A stretch of 53,707 nt of DNA from Sphingomonas tagetis (GTDB lineage: Bacteria; Pseudomonadota; Alphaproteobacteria; Sphingomonadales; Sphingomonadaceae): the NCBI RefSeq assembly GCF_024211275.1, contig NZ_JAMLDX010000024.1, forward strand, positions 1 through 53,707, read 5' to 3'. The translations under genes were made by a program, and so were the position numbers. Position 1 is the stretch's first letter, and each line of letters opens with the position of its first letter. A model generated the notes under the pieces. It did no database searches and was not told where the DNA came from. It worked only from the letters and a program-made list of their open reading frames with translations. This document shows, piece after piece, positions 31,482-39,836 of this stretch.

Positions 31482-32296
31482 ATCCCTGGCTCAAGCATTT
31501 CGCGCTGGTGATCGGCGCGCTGGCGCTCGCACTGTTCCTCGTCGCACCGGCCTTTGCGCAGGCCGCGGCGCCCGCGGTCCCGGTCGCAGCGCCGGCCCCC
31601 GCGCCGACGCCGGGCATGGGCGATGCGGTCGACCGCGCGCTCGGCGACCTTGGCGGCGGCGACGCGCCGCTTTCGCTGTCGCTGCAAGTCCTCATCATCA
31701 TGGGGCTGCTCTCCGTCCTGCCCGGCATCCTGCTGATGATGACCAGCTTCACGCGGATCATCATCGTGCTCGCGATCCTGCGCCAGGCACTCGGGCTTCA
31801 GCAGACGCCGCCCAATCAGGTGCTGGTCGGCCTGTCGCTGTTCCTCAGCTTCTTCATCATGGCGCCGACGATCAACGAGATGAACGTCAATGCGATCAAG
31901 CCCTATGCCGAAGGCAAGATCGGCGCGACGCAGATGATCGAGAAGGCCGGCGAGCCGCTCCACGCCTTCATGCTCAAGCAGACCCGGGTCAAGGACATCA
32001 CCATGTTCGCCGGCATCGCCAAGGCGCCGCCGATCGCCAAGCCGCAGGACACGCCCTTCTCGATCCTGCTCCCGGCCTTCGTCACCAGCGAGCTCAAGAC
32101 CGCGTTCCAGATCGGCTTCCTGATCTTCCTGCCGTTCATCGTCATCGACCTGATCGTCGCGACCGTGCTGATGAGTCTCGGCATGATGATGATGTCGCCG
32201 ACGATCATCGCGATGCCGTTCAAGCTGCTGCTGTTCGTGCTGGTCGATGGCTGGGCGCTGACGATGGGCAGCCTCGCTTCAAGTTTTGCGAGTTAG
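31478..32296 (+). CDS. fliP: Flagellar export gate protein FliP
   Basis: FliP is a pore-forming subunit of the export gate. The 272-residue protein begins with a cleavable-type signal sequence (about 1-26, ending APAFA). An Ala/Pro linker is followed by the conserved family blocks: SLQVLIIMGLLSVLPGILLMMTSFTRIIIVLAILRQALGLQQTPPNQVLVGLSLFLSFFIMAP (about 68-130) and ELKTAFQIGFLIFLPFIVIDLIVATVLMSLGMMMMSP. It is followed closely by fliQ. Confidence 0.97.
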   Translation: MNPWLKHFALVIGALALALFLVAPAFAQAAAPAVPVAAPAPAPTPGMGDAVDRALGDLGGGDAPLSLSLQVLIIMGLLSVLPGILLMMTSFTRIIIVLAILRQALGLQQTPPNQVLVGLSLFLSFFIMAPTINEMNVNAIKPYAEGKIGATQMIEKAGEPLHAFMLKQTRVKDITMFAGIAKAPPIAKPQDTPFSILLPAFVTSELKTAFQIGFLIFLPFIVIDLIVATVLMSLGMMMMSPTIIAMPFKLLLFVLVDGWALTMGSLASSFAS

Positions 32297-32300
32297 CGCG

Positions 32301-32570
32301 ATGGACGCAGATTATTTCATGGGCGTCGCGCGCGAGGCGATGTGGATCCTCGCGCTGGCTTCGGCCCCGATCCTGATCCCGGCGTTGCTGTCGGGCCTGA
32401 TCCTCGGCATGATCCAGGCCGCGACCTCGATCCAGGAACAGACTTTGTCGTTCGTCCCCAAGCTGATCGTCGTGGCGATCAGCCTGGTGATCTTCGGCGG
32501 CATGATCCTCGGGCTGCTCGGCGATTTCACCACCGGCATCTTCGAGCGCATTCCCGAGCTTGTGAAGTAG
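32301..32570 (+). CDS. fliQ: Flagellar export gate protein FliQ
   Basis: FliQ is a small export-gate subunit with two membrane helices. I chose the start at 32301 (MDADYFMGVAREAMW), giving the family's usual 89 residues; an in-frame start at 32286 would overlap fliP. The conserved ATSIQEQTLSFVPKLIVV lies between the helices. The gene precedes fliR by 3 nt. Confidence 0.96.
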   Translation: MDADYFMGVAREAMWILALASAPILIPALLSGLILGMIQAATSIQEQTLSFVPKLIVVAISLVIFGGMILGLLGDFTTGIFERIPELVK

Positions 32571-32573
32571 ATC

Positions 32574-33347
32574 ATGCTCGGCTTCGGCCTCTCGATCGAG
32601 CCGCAGCTCTGGGCGCTGGTCTTCACCATGGTGCGGGTGGGCGCCGCGTTCATCGCCGCGCCGGTGTTCGGCGCGGTGTCGGTGCCGCTCAACGTCCGCG
32701 TCGCGCTGACCGGCGCGATCGCAATCCTGTCGATGAACGCGGTGCCGATTCAGGCGCCGGGCGAGGTGTTCGCGCTCGCGACCTTCCTCGCCGTCGCCGC
32801 CGAAGCGCTGGTCGGCCTCGCGCTCGGCTTCGTCCTGCAGATCGCCTTCGCCGCGCCCTTGGTGGCGAGCGAAGTCATCGGCACCTCGATGGGCCTCAGC
32901 TTCGCCTCCGCCATCAACCCGCAAACCGGCGCATCGACGCCGGCGCTCGGCCAGTTCCTGACGATCCTGCTGACGCTGCTGTTCCTCGCCGTCGACGGCC
33001 ATCTCGTGCTGGTCGAGCTGGTGGTGCGCTCCTATGAACTGCTCCCGCCCGGGCAAGCCTGGCTCGCCCCGGGCAAGCTCCAGAATATCGCGCTGTTCGG
33101 TGGTTATGCGTTTCTCGCCGGGCTGCTGCTCGCGCTGCCGGTCGGCTTCCTGCTGCTGTGCCTCAACATCATCGTCGGCATGATCTCGCGCTCGGCCCCC
33201 GCGCTCAACCTGTTCGCGATCGGCCTGCCCGCCAGCCTTGCCATGGGCGTGCTCGCCTTGCTGGTCGGCATGCCGGCGATGGGCGACTACATGCTCGTCA
33301 TCATCCGCGAGGCGCTCGACGCCGCGCAAAGCCTGGTGCTCGGCTGA
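32574..33347 (+). CDS. fliR: Flagellar export gate protein FliR
   Basis: FliR caps the FliP-FliQ export gate. The 257-residue protein has six or so hydrophobic helices. The family pattern PVFGAVSVPLNVRVALTGAIAI is at about 28-49, and a central segment SEVIGTSMGLSFASAINPQTGASTPALGQFL at about 100-130. The stop codon overlaps the flhB start (TGATG). Confidence 0.96.
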   Translation: MLGFGLSIEPQLWALVFTMVRVGAAFIAAPVFGAVSVPLNVRVALTGAIAILSMNAVPIQAPGEVFALATFLAVAAEALVGLALGFVLQIAFAAPLVASEVIGTSMGLSFASAINPQTGASTPALGQFLTILLTLLFLAVDGHLVLVELVVRSYELLPPGQAWLAPGKLQNIALFGGYAFLAGLLLALPVGFLLLCLNIIVGMISRSAPALNLFAIGLPASLAMGVLALLVGMPAMGDYMLVIIREALDAAQSLVLG

Positions 33348-34489
33348 TGAGTGAAAGCGCCGGCGAAAAGACAGAAGCCCCAACACCCAAGCGCCGGCAA
33401 AAGGCGCAGGAAGATGGCGACCTCCTCAAGTCCCGAGACTTCGGCGCGGCGCTGATCATCCTGCTCGGCTGTGGCTGGATGATCCTGATGGGGCCGCAGC
33501 TGCTCGGCGCGATCAAGGAAGTGATGACCGCCAGCTTCAGCTTCGGCCGCGGCGATATCGAGAGTTTTCAGCCGTGGAAGCCGCTCGCCACCGCCGGGTG
33601 GAAGCTCGCCCCGTCACTTGGCGCGCTGCTCGCCATCGCCTTTTTCGGCGCGATCGCCAGTCAGGCTGCGCTCGGCTCGCTGCATTTCAACGGCAAGCTG
33701 CTCGCGCCCAAAGGTAACCGAATCAACCCGGGCTCGGGCCTCAAACGCATCTTCGGCCCAACTGGCTGGATCGAGCTCGGCAAGTCGCTGCTAAAGGTCG
33801 TTCTGCTCGGCGGCATCGGCCTGTGGCTGTTGTGGGGCGCATCGGGGCAGACGATGGGGCTCGTCTCATCCAACCTGACCGAAGCCGTGCGCGCGCTCGG
33901 CGACACCTTCTCGACGCTCGTCCTCGTCATGGCCGGCGGGCTGCTGCTGATCGCGGGCATCGACCTGCCGATCCAGATCTTCCGCCACATGCAGCGGCTC
34001 AAGATGAGCATGCAGGAAATCAAGGACGAGCATAAGCAGACCGAAGGCTCGCCCGAGGCCAAGTCCGCGCAGCGCCAGCGCCAGCGCGAGCTCGCCAAGG
34101 GCGGCATGCGATCGAAGGTGCAGACCGCGCATGTCGTGCTCACCAACCCGACTCACTTCTCGGTCGCGCTGCGCTACGATCAGGGCAAGGATCAGGTGCC
34201 GGTGGTGGTCGCCAAGGGCCGCGGCGAGATCGCGCTGGCGATCCGCGAACTGGCCGACGAATTCGCGGTGCCGAGCGTCGAGCTGCCGCCGCTCGCCCGC
34301 GCGATCTACTTCACCAGCCGCGAGAATCAGGAGATTCGCGACGACCTCTACATGGCGGTCGCGACGGTCTTGGCGTTCGTGTTCGGCATCAACCGGCTGG
34401 CCGGTGGCCGCATGCCGAACATCGCGGTGCCGGAGACCGCGCTGTTCGACGAGAATGGCGTGCTTTCAGGCCTAAAGCCCGCGCGATGA
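33347..34489 (+). CDS. flhB: Flagellar export switch protein FlhB
   Basis: FlhB selects export substrates. The N-terminal membrane domain (about 1-215) has four helices after the start MSESAGEKTEAPTPKRRQKAQEDG, a strong family signature. The cytoplasmic domain carries the self-cleavage motif NPTH (in VVLTNPTHFSVALRY), which is needed for the FliK-triggered specificity switch. The 380-residue length is typical. The start at 33347 overlaps the fliR stop. The coding sequence ends just inside the fliD promoter region. Confidence 0.97.
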   Translation: MSESAGEKTEAPTPKRRQKAQEDGDLLKSRDFGAALIILLGCGWMILMGPQLLGAIKEVMTASFSFGRGDIESFQPWKPLATAGWKLAPSLGALLAIAFFGAIASQAALGSLHFNGKLLAPKGNRINPGSGLKRIFGPTGWIELGKSLLKVVLLGGIGLWLLWGASGQTMGLVSSNLTEAVRALGDTFSTLVLVMAGGLLLIAGIDLPIQIFRHMQRLKMSMQEIKDEHKQTEGSPEAKSAQRQRQRELAKGGMRSKVQTAHVVLTNPTHFSVALRYDQGKDQVPVVVAKGRGEIALAIRELADEFAVPSVELPPLARAIYFTSRENQEIRDDLYMAVATVLAFVFGINRLAGGRMPNIAVPETALFDENGVLSGLKPAR

Positions 34490-34499
34490 TGGCCGTTAA
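34473..34499 (+). promoter_or_regulatory. Sigma-28 promoter of fliDS
   Basis: TAAA at 34473-34476 is followed by exactly 15 nt and GCCGTTAA (34492-34499), one base from the FliA consensus GCCGATAA. It overlaps the 3' end of flhB and lies 23 nt before the fliD start. This is the best sigma-28 match in the window. Confidence 0.75.
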
Positions 34500-34522
34500 C
34501 CGACATATAGGGGGACGCTCAC

Positions 34523-35959
34523 GTGGCCGTTGAATCGATCGCAAAAACGCTCGGCGGCGGATCGGGCATCGACACGACCGCGCTCGTCCAGAGCCTGGTC
34601 GATGCGCAGTTCGAGACACGCAACGCAACGCTGACCCAGCGCGAGGAAACGCTGACCGCGCAGATCAGCGCCGCCTCGACGCACAAGAGCAACATCACCG
34701 GCTTTGCCGGCGCGCTGACGACGCTGTCGAAGAGCGGCACGCTGTCGACCCAGCCGACCAGCTCGAACCCCGGCATCGTCGCCGTGTCGCGCATCGCGGG
34801 CGCCGACCTCACCGCCCTCAACGCCAAGATCGAGGTGCGTCAGCTCGCCTCGACCCAGACCACCGCCTCGACCCCGCGCCCGAGCGCGACGACGGCGGTC
34901 GGCCGGGGCACGCTGACGCTGACCTTCGGCACGGCGACGGTCGCCAATGGCGCGATGACGGGCTTCACGCCGGGCAGCGGCACGCCGGTCAACGTCACCA
35001 TCGACGCCAGCAATTCCAGCCTCGACGGTATCGCCAGCGCGATCAACGCGGCCAAGGCCGGCGTCACCGCCTCGGTGATGACCGATTCCGCGGGTTCGCG
35101 GCTCGTGCTTAAGGGCGCCAGCGGCGAGACGCGCGCCTTCACCCTGACCGCTACCGAGACGCCCGGTCATACCGGCCTCGCCGCGCTCAATGTCGGCATC
35201 GGCGCAAGCGGCACCACGATCGGCAGCGCCGCCGCCGACGCGATCGTCGCGGTCGACGGCGTGGCCTTGAAGCGCGACTCCAACACGATCTCGGACCTCG
35301 TGCCGGGGGTGAAGCTCGATCTCGTTTCGGCGCAGGCCGGCACGATCGTCAATCTCGGCAAGAATTCGCCCAGCACCTCGCTGGTTCAGGCCGCGCAGGA
35401 CTTCGTCGACACCTATAACGAGGTGTTCGCCGCGCTGAACACCGACCTCGACCCGATCACCGGCGCACTGCGGCAGGACCTCGCCGCCAAGACGCTGAAG
35501 CGCCAGCTGCAGCAGCTCACGCTCACCCCGATCGCGTCAGGCAGCGACAATGTGCCGACGACGCTGGCGCAGATCGGCATTCAGACCAACCGCGACGGCA
35601 CGCTCAGCCTCAACACCACCGCGCTCACCACCGCGCTGGTCAACTATCCCGAGCAGGTCGAGAAGATGTTCGCCGCCGCCAACGGCACCGCGACCACCGC
35701 CAACGGTCTCGCCGCCGCGCTCGGCTCGATCTCCGCCGCGGCCGCCAGCACCACCCGCGGCCTCGGCGCGAGCGTGCTCAACTATACGCGGGCGAAGACC
35801 GACATCAGCGAAGACCGCGCCGACGCGCTCGAAAAGGCCGAGGCGCTTCGCACGCGCATGACTCGCCAATTCGCGTCGATGGACGCCAAGGTCGCCGCTT
35901 ACAAATCGACGATGACCTTCCTCGAGGGCCAGATCGACGCATGGAACAAGGCAGATTGA
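34523..35959 (+). CDS. fliD: Filament cap protein FliD
   Basis: FliD caps the growing filament and directs flagellin folding. The 478-residue protein starts with GTG after an AGGGGG site. The N-terminus VESIAKTLGGGSGIDTTALVQSLVDAQFETRNATLTQREETLTAQISA is typical FliD_N. The C-terminal FliD_C part includes LVQAAQDFVDTYNEVFAALNTDLDP (about 287-311) and a final coiled coil (LRTRMTRQFASMDAKVAAYKSTMTFLEGQID). It is paired with fliS 4 nt downstream under a sigma-28 promoter. Confidence 0.95.
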   Translation: MAVESIAKTLGGGSGIDTTALVQSLVDAQFETRNATLTQREETLTAQISAASTHKSNITGFAGALTTLSKSGTLSTQPTSSNPGIVAVSRIAGADLTALNAKIEVRQLASTQTTASTPRPSATTAVGRGTLTLTFGTATVANGAMTGFTPGSGTPVNVTIDASNSSLDGIASAINAAKAGVTASVMTDSAGSRLVLKGASGETRAFTLTATETPGHTGLAALNVGIGASGTTIGSAAADAIVAVDGVALKRDSNTISDLVPGVKLDLVSAQAGTIVNLGKNSPSTSLVQAAQDFVDTYNEVFAALNTDLDPITGALRQDLAAKTLKRQLQQLTLTPIASGSDNVPTTLAQIGIQTNRDGTLSLNTTALTTALVNYPEQVEKMFAAANGTATTANGLAAALGSISAAAASTTRGLGASVLNYTRAKTDISEDRADALEKAEALRTRMTRQFASMDAKVAAYKSTMTFLEGQIDAWNKAD

Positions 35960-35963
35960 GACG

Positions 35964-36362
35964 ATGAACAAGCCGATGCGTCTCAACACCAACGCTGCCG
36001 CAACCTACCGCTCGATCGATGCGGTCGGCCGCACCGCCGCGGCCGATCCGCACCAGCTGGTCGAGCTGATGTACAAGGAATGCGTTGCGGCCTTGCGCGC
36101 CGCCGCCTTCGCCGCCGAGAAGAAGCAGCCGACGGTCAAGAGCGAGCGCATCTCGCGCGCGACCGCGATCCTGTTCGCGCTGGAATCCAACCTCGATTTC
36201 GAGCGCGGCGGCGAGGTCTCGCGCACGCTCGCCACGCTCTATCACGGGCTGCGCGCGCAGATCATCCAGTCGAGCATCGGCAGCGATCCCCGGCCATTCC
36301 GCGCAGTCGCCGACGATCTCGAAGAAATCGCCGGGGCGTGGAGCCAGGCGCGCGCCGCCTAA
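35964..36362 (+). CDS. fliS: Flagellin export chaperone FliS
   Basis: FliS binds the C-terminus of flagellin to prevent early polymerisation. The 132-residue helical protein has DPHQLVELMYKECVAALRAAAFAAEKKQPTVKSERISRATAILFALESNLDFERGGEVSRTLATLYHGL (about 28-95), which matches the family. It directly follows fliD, and its end overlaps the convergent CoA-transferase gene by 4 nt. Confidence 0.93.
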   Translation: MNKPMRLNTNAAATYRSIDAVGRTAAADPHQLVELMYKECVAALRAAAFAAEKKQPTVKSERISRATAILFALESNLDFERGGEVSRTLATLYHGLRAQIIQSSIGSDPRPFRAVADDLEEIAGAWSQARAA

Positions 36363-37429
36363 CCGGCCCAGCGCGCCAGAATCTCACTGACCGTCGCGAT
36401 ACGTGACGGCGGGGCCACCGCCGCCGCCGGCTCGAAGCGCGGCGCGGACGCCAATGCGCCGGGACCCGCGGCGACCGGGCGCCGCGCCATCGCATGCGGC
36501 TGTCGCGCCGCCTCCTCCAGCGTCAGCACCGGCGTCACACAGGCGCTGCCCTCGGCGAAGACATAGGCCCATTGCGCGCGCGTGCGGCCCGCGAACCGTT
36601 CGGCGAATTGCGCCGCCATTTGCGGCCAGTCGGCGCGGTCGAATTGCGCGCAGCTGCCGGGCGCGAAGCCGAGCCCGGTGCACAGCTTCTCGAACTGCAC
36701 CGGATCGAGCGCGCCGACCGCGACATGCCCGCCATCGGCACAGGCATAGCTGCGATAGAAGGGTGCGCCGCCATCGACCAGATTGCTCTCGCGCCGGTCG
36801 ATCCAGCGGCCCGAGGCGAAGAGGCTCTGCGTCAGTCCCATCATGGCGCTCACCCCGTCGAACGCCGCCGCATCGACCACCCGCCCCTCACCTGTCGCCT
36901 GCGCGCCGAGGATCGCCGACACCATGCCTAGCGCGAGGAACAGCCCTGCCCCGGCATGGTCGCCGAGCAGGTTGAGCGGCGGCACCGGATGGTCGGCGGC
37001 GCCGATCGCGTGCAGTGCGCCGGTCAGCGCGAGCACGTTGATGTCGCTGCCCGGGCGTCCGGCCAGTGGACCCGACTGGCCCCAATAGGTCGCCCGGCCA
37101 TAGACCAGCCGCGGATTGAGCGCGCGCAGCGGTTCCGGCCCCAGCCCGAGCGCCTCCATCGATCCGGGGCGCAGCCCTTCGATCAGCCCATCGGCCTGAG
37201 TCGCCAGTTCGGCCACTTCGGCGATGGTGGCGGGGTGGCGAAAATCGAGTTCGATATCGTGACGGCCGCGATAGAGCGCCGGCACGACCTGGCTGGCGGT
37301 GGCGTCCGGCTCGAACACGCGCACGATCTCGCAGCCCAGCTCCGCCAGCAGCAGCGCGGCGAACGGCACCGATCCGATCGAATCGATCTCGACGATCCGC
37401 ACGCCGGCCAGCGGTCCCGGTGCTCCCAC
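36359..37429 (-). CDS. CaiB/AMACR-like family III CoA-transferase homologue
   Basis: The fold and sequence match alpha-methylacyl-CoA racemases, which epimerise 2-methylacyl-CoA esters. Alignable blocks include LAGVRIVEID, GLIEGLRPGSMEALGLGP, PVPPLNLLGDHAGAG and VDGGAPFYRSYACADG. By recalled alignment with M. tuberculosis MCR, the catalytic Asp156 is kept (in LLGDHAG), His126 is Ser (GSDINV instead of GHDINY) and Glu241 is Asp (VGALDP). I chose the GTG at 37429, which has a GGGAG site, giving 356 residues; ATG 37498 is an alternative. Racemase activity is doubtful. Confidence 0.85.
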   Translation of the reverse strand: MGAPGPLAGVRIVEIDSIGSVPFAALLLAELGCEIVRVFEPDATASQVVPALYRGRHDIELDFRHPATIAEVAELATQADGLIEGLRPGSMEALGLGPEPLRALNPRLVYGRATYWGQSGPLAGRPGSDINVLALTGALHAIGAADHPVPPLNLLGDHAGAGLFLALGMVSAILGAQATGEGRVVDAAAFDGVSAMMGLTQSLFASGRWIDRRESNLVDGGAPFYRSYACADGGHVAVGALDPVQFEKLCTGLGFAPGSCAQFDRADWPQMAAQFAERFAGRTRAQWAYVFAEGSACVTPVLTLEEAARQPHAMARRPVAAGPGALASAPRFEPAAAVAPPSRIATVSEILARWAG

Positions 37430-37550
37430 GCGCTGCTCCCTGATTCGCGCCCCTGTTTCGGCCAAGCCGCGCGCCCGGGCAAGCCGCGCGCCATGCATGG
37501 TTGCGGCGTCGTTAACCGGAAAGTGACGCTCGCATGGCACACCATATGTC

Positions 37551-38147
37551 ATGGGACCGAACTTCATCCCCAGTGCCGACGCGCGCCGACGCACCGTTCG
37601 CAGCGTGCTGATCGTCGATGACAGCCGCACCAACCTGCACGTCATGGGCCAGCGGCTCGGCGAAAAAGGTTATTTGGTGGTGCTGAGCGACAATGGCCGC
37701 GAGGCGCTCGACCTGATCGCGGGGCGCGGTTTCGACCTTGTTTTGCTCGATCGGGTGATGCCGGGGATTTCCGGTCTGGAAGTATTGACCACGATACGCG
37801 GCACGCCGGACACGATGGACCTGCCCGTGGTCATGATCACCGCGCAGAGCGACAGCGCCAGCGCGGTCGAAGCGCTGGCTTGCGGTGCCGACGATTATGT
37901 CGCCAAGCCGTTCGATTTCGACGTGCTGCTGGCGCGGATCGAGCGCACGCTCAACCGTGCCGCACGGCTGAGCGACCTCAAGCGCTCGGTTGCAGCGATG
38001 GACGCGCGCATCGCCGCGCGTGCGATCGAGCTGGGCGAGACGAAAACCGAGCTCGCCGTCACCCGCGCCGACCGCGCGCGGCTGGTGAGCTCGATTCAAT
38101 CGCTCAATGCCGAGGTCGAGCGTCTCAGCGGAACCAGTGCCGCCTGA
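37551..38147 (+). CDS. Response regulator receiver with C-terminal coiled coil
   Basis: This is a single-domain signalling protein. The receiver domain spans about 17-140, with VLIVDDSRTN (acidic pocket), the phosphorylation Asp in LVLLDRVMPGISG, and VMITAQ and KPF near the end. It is followed by about 60 residues of predicted coiled coil (SVAAMDARIAARAIELGETKTELAVTRADRARL) with no recognised output domain. The N-terminal fragment resembles the receivers of PleD and related cyclic-di-GMP proteins. It is divergent from the CoA-transferase homologue and lies 1.2 kb from fliS, so a motility link is possible but unproven. Confidence 0.85.
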   Translation: MGPNFIPSADARRRTVRSVLIVDDSRTNLHVMGQRLGEKGYLVVLSDNGREALDLIAGRGFDLVLLDRVMPGISGLEVLTTIRGTPDTMDLPVVMITAQSDSASAVEALACGADDYVAKPFDFDVLLARIERTLNRAARLSDLKRSVAAMDARIAARAIELGETKTELAVTRADRARLVSSIQSLNAEVERLSGTSAA

Positions 38148-39075
38148 CGAAGTAGAAGGTCACCGCCGCCGCCACTGCCAGACTGAAGCCCGTGATCACC
38201 CAGAATGATCCGGCGTGATGCGCGTAAGGTATCCCGTCGACATTCATTCCGAACAGACCGGTGATGAAGGTCAGCGGCAGGAACACCATCGCCGCGATCG
38301 CGATGATCAGCGAGCGCTGGTCGATCAGCTCGGCACGCAAATCGGTCAGCGTCTCGTGAATCAGCGCGGCGCGTTCGCGGATCGCCTCCAGCTCCTCGGC
38401 CATGCGCGCCGCACGGTCGGCGGCGCCGGCGATGTGCAGCCGGTCGTCGTCGTTGAGCCAGCGCACATGCAACGACGACAGGTTTTCGAGTGCGATGCGC
38501 TGTGGATAGAGGAACCGGCGATAGCCGATCGCGGTGCGGCGGGCGTGGTTGACCTTGCGCCGCAAATCGAAGGCATGGCGCGGATCGAGCTGCTCCTCGC
38601 ACGCGTCGAGCGAATCGCCGAGTTCGGCAACTTCGGGGTCGAGCTGCGCGGTGATCGCGCCCGCCAGCGTCGCGATCAGGTCGCCCGCGTCGAGGATCGT
38701 GCCCGCCGCCATCGCCGCGCGCGTCACCTCGATCGCATCGAGCGGCAGCCGCGTGACCGAGATCACCCGGTCGCCATTGGCGAACAGCCGCACCGAGGCG
38801 AGCGGGTCCGACGCCTGCATCGCCGCCTGCGTCTTGCCGCGCAGATTGAGCACTGCCCCGCCATCGATCTGGTCACAGCGCGGCCGCGTCTCCAGCGCGG
38901 TCAGCGCATCGATCACGAAATGCTCGAGCCCCGCGGTGTCGCGCAGCCAGAGCTGGACATGATCGTCGCGGTTGGTGAGGTGAATCCACATAAAGCCGCG
39001 GCGCGCGCGCACCGCTTCCTCGGGCGTGGTCTCGCGCACCCCGCTGCGCGAGACGACAAAGGCAAATCCGCTCAT
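38125..39075 (-). CDS. zntB: CorA/ZntB-family metal transporter
   Basis: This is a pentameric divalent-cation transporter of the CorA superfamily. The 316-residue protein has a large N-terminal cytoplasmic domain and two C-terminal membrane helices (about 255-275 and 288-310). The pore signature GMN sits in LTFITGLFGMNVDGIPY. The GIPY stretch after GMN and the RRHWFR end are typical of ZntB rather than CorA. It is last in the argH-lptM-lysA-siroheme synthase-zntB operon. Its 3' end overlaps the convergent receiver gene by 23 nt. Confidence 0.88.
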   Translation of the reverse strand: MSGFAFVVSRSGVRETTPEEAVRARRGFMWIHLTNRDDHVQLWLRDTAGLEHFVIDALTALETRPRCDQIDGGAVLNLRGKTQAAMQASDPLASVRLFANGDRVISVTRLPLDAIEVTRAAMAAGTILDAGDLIATLAGAITAQLDPEVAELGDSLDACEEQLDPRHAFDLRRKVNHARRTAIGYRRFLYPQRIALENLSSLHVRWLNDDDRLHIAGAADRAARMAEELEAIRERAALIHETLTDLRAELIDQRSLIIAIAAMVFLPLTFITGLFGMNVDGIPYAHHAGSFWVITGFSLAVAAAVTFYFVRRHWFR

Positions 39076-39836
39076 TCGCCCATTTCAACATCGACGGTGA
39101 GGCCGGGCAAGCCCTGAGGCGCCGCGCTGCATTCGATCCGCTCAGCATCGGCACGCGCGCGGTCGAGGATCGCGCGCGGCACGCCGGGGCGGTGGGTCAC
39201 GCGTTCGGCCTGCGCCAGCGCGCGCGCCTCGCGCAGGGTGAGGTCGTCGGGATCGGCCGAATGCAGCCGGATGCGGACCAGTCTGTTCGCGATTTCGCCT
39301 TCACCGCCCAGCCATCGTGCCACCGCATCGTCCGGTTGCGCCGTGAACGGGTCGAGCGGCCCGGCCAGCGCGGCACCGATCGCGTGCCGCCGTTCGCCGC
39401 TGTCGGGCCAACGCCGCCGGATCGCGTCGCGTGCCGCCGCGAGCGCATCGGCCAGCCGGCCGAGCGAAGCGGGCAGCATCGCCTCCAGCCGCTGCCGCAA
39501 CGCCGCCGCCAGCCCAGCCGACGCGCCGCCGGTGCCGATCGCGATCGTTACCGGATCGCGCTCGACGATCGCGGGCAGCGTGAAATCGCACAGGTCGGGC
39601 CGGTCGGCGACATTCACGAGCACGCCGCGCGCCTTGAGCCGCGCCGCCACGGCGTCGGGCTCGTCATCGGCGACGATCGCCAGCCGCGCATCGCCAGCTT
39701 CGCCGACGATCACTGCCCCGGCGCGTTCGAGCAGCCGGCGCTTGGCCTCCGCCGACGCGCCTTCGCCCACCAGAATTACCGGCTGCCCATCGACGCGAAC
39801 GAAGACGGGCAGACCGGAATTTTTCACCGCGCCCAC
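39072..39836 (-). CDS. cysG: Siroheme synthase, dehydrogenase/ferrochelatase part
   Basis: The protein converts precorrin-2 to sirohydrochlorin and inserts iron, the last steps of siroheme synthesis. The N-terminal NAD-binding domain (about 1-110) contains PVILVGEGASAEAKRRLLERAGA, LVNVADRPDLCDFTLPAIVERDPVTIAIGTGGASAGLAAALR. A dimerisation region follows. The last 70 residues (VRIRLHSADPDDLTLREARALAQAE...) look like a decayed start of the CobA methyltransferase domain of full-length CysG, with the GAGPGD loop lost. The methyltransferase must be elsewhere. It overlaps lysA by 13 nt and zntB by 4 nt. Confidence 0.85.
   Translation of the reverse strand: MGAVKNSGLPVFVRVDGQPVILVGEGASAEAKRRLLERAGAVIVGEAGDARLAIVADDEPDAVAARLKARGVLVNVADRPDLCDFTLPAIVERDPVTIAIGTGGASAGLAAALRQRLEAMLPASLGRLADALAAARDAIRRRWPDSGERRHAIGAALAGPLDPFTAQPDDAVARWLGGEGEIANRLVRIRLHSADPDDLTLREARALAQAERVTHRPGVPRAILDRARADAERIECSAAPQGLPGLTVDVEMGE

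Noticed and set aside
37430..37645. Longer N-terminus for the AMACR-like protein
   Set aside because: The extra residues would overlap the divergent receiver gene and do not match the family; GTG 37429 has a good ribosome site.
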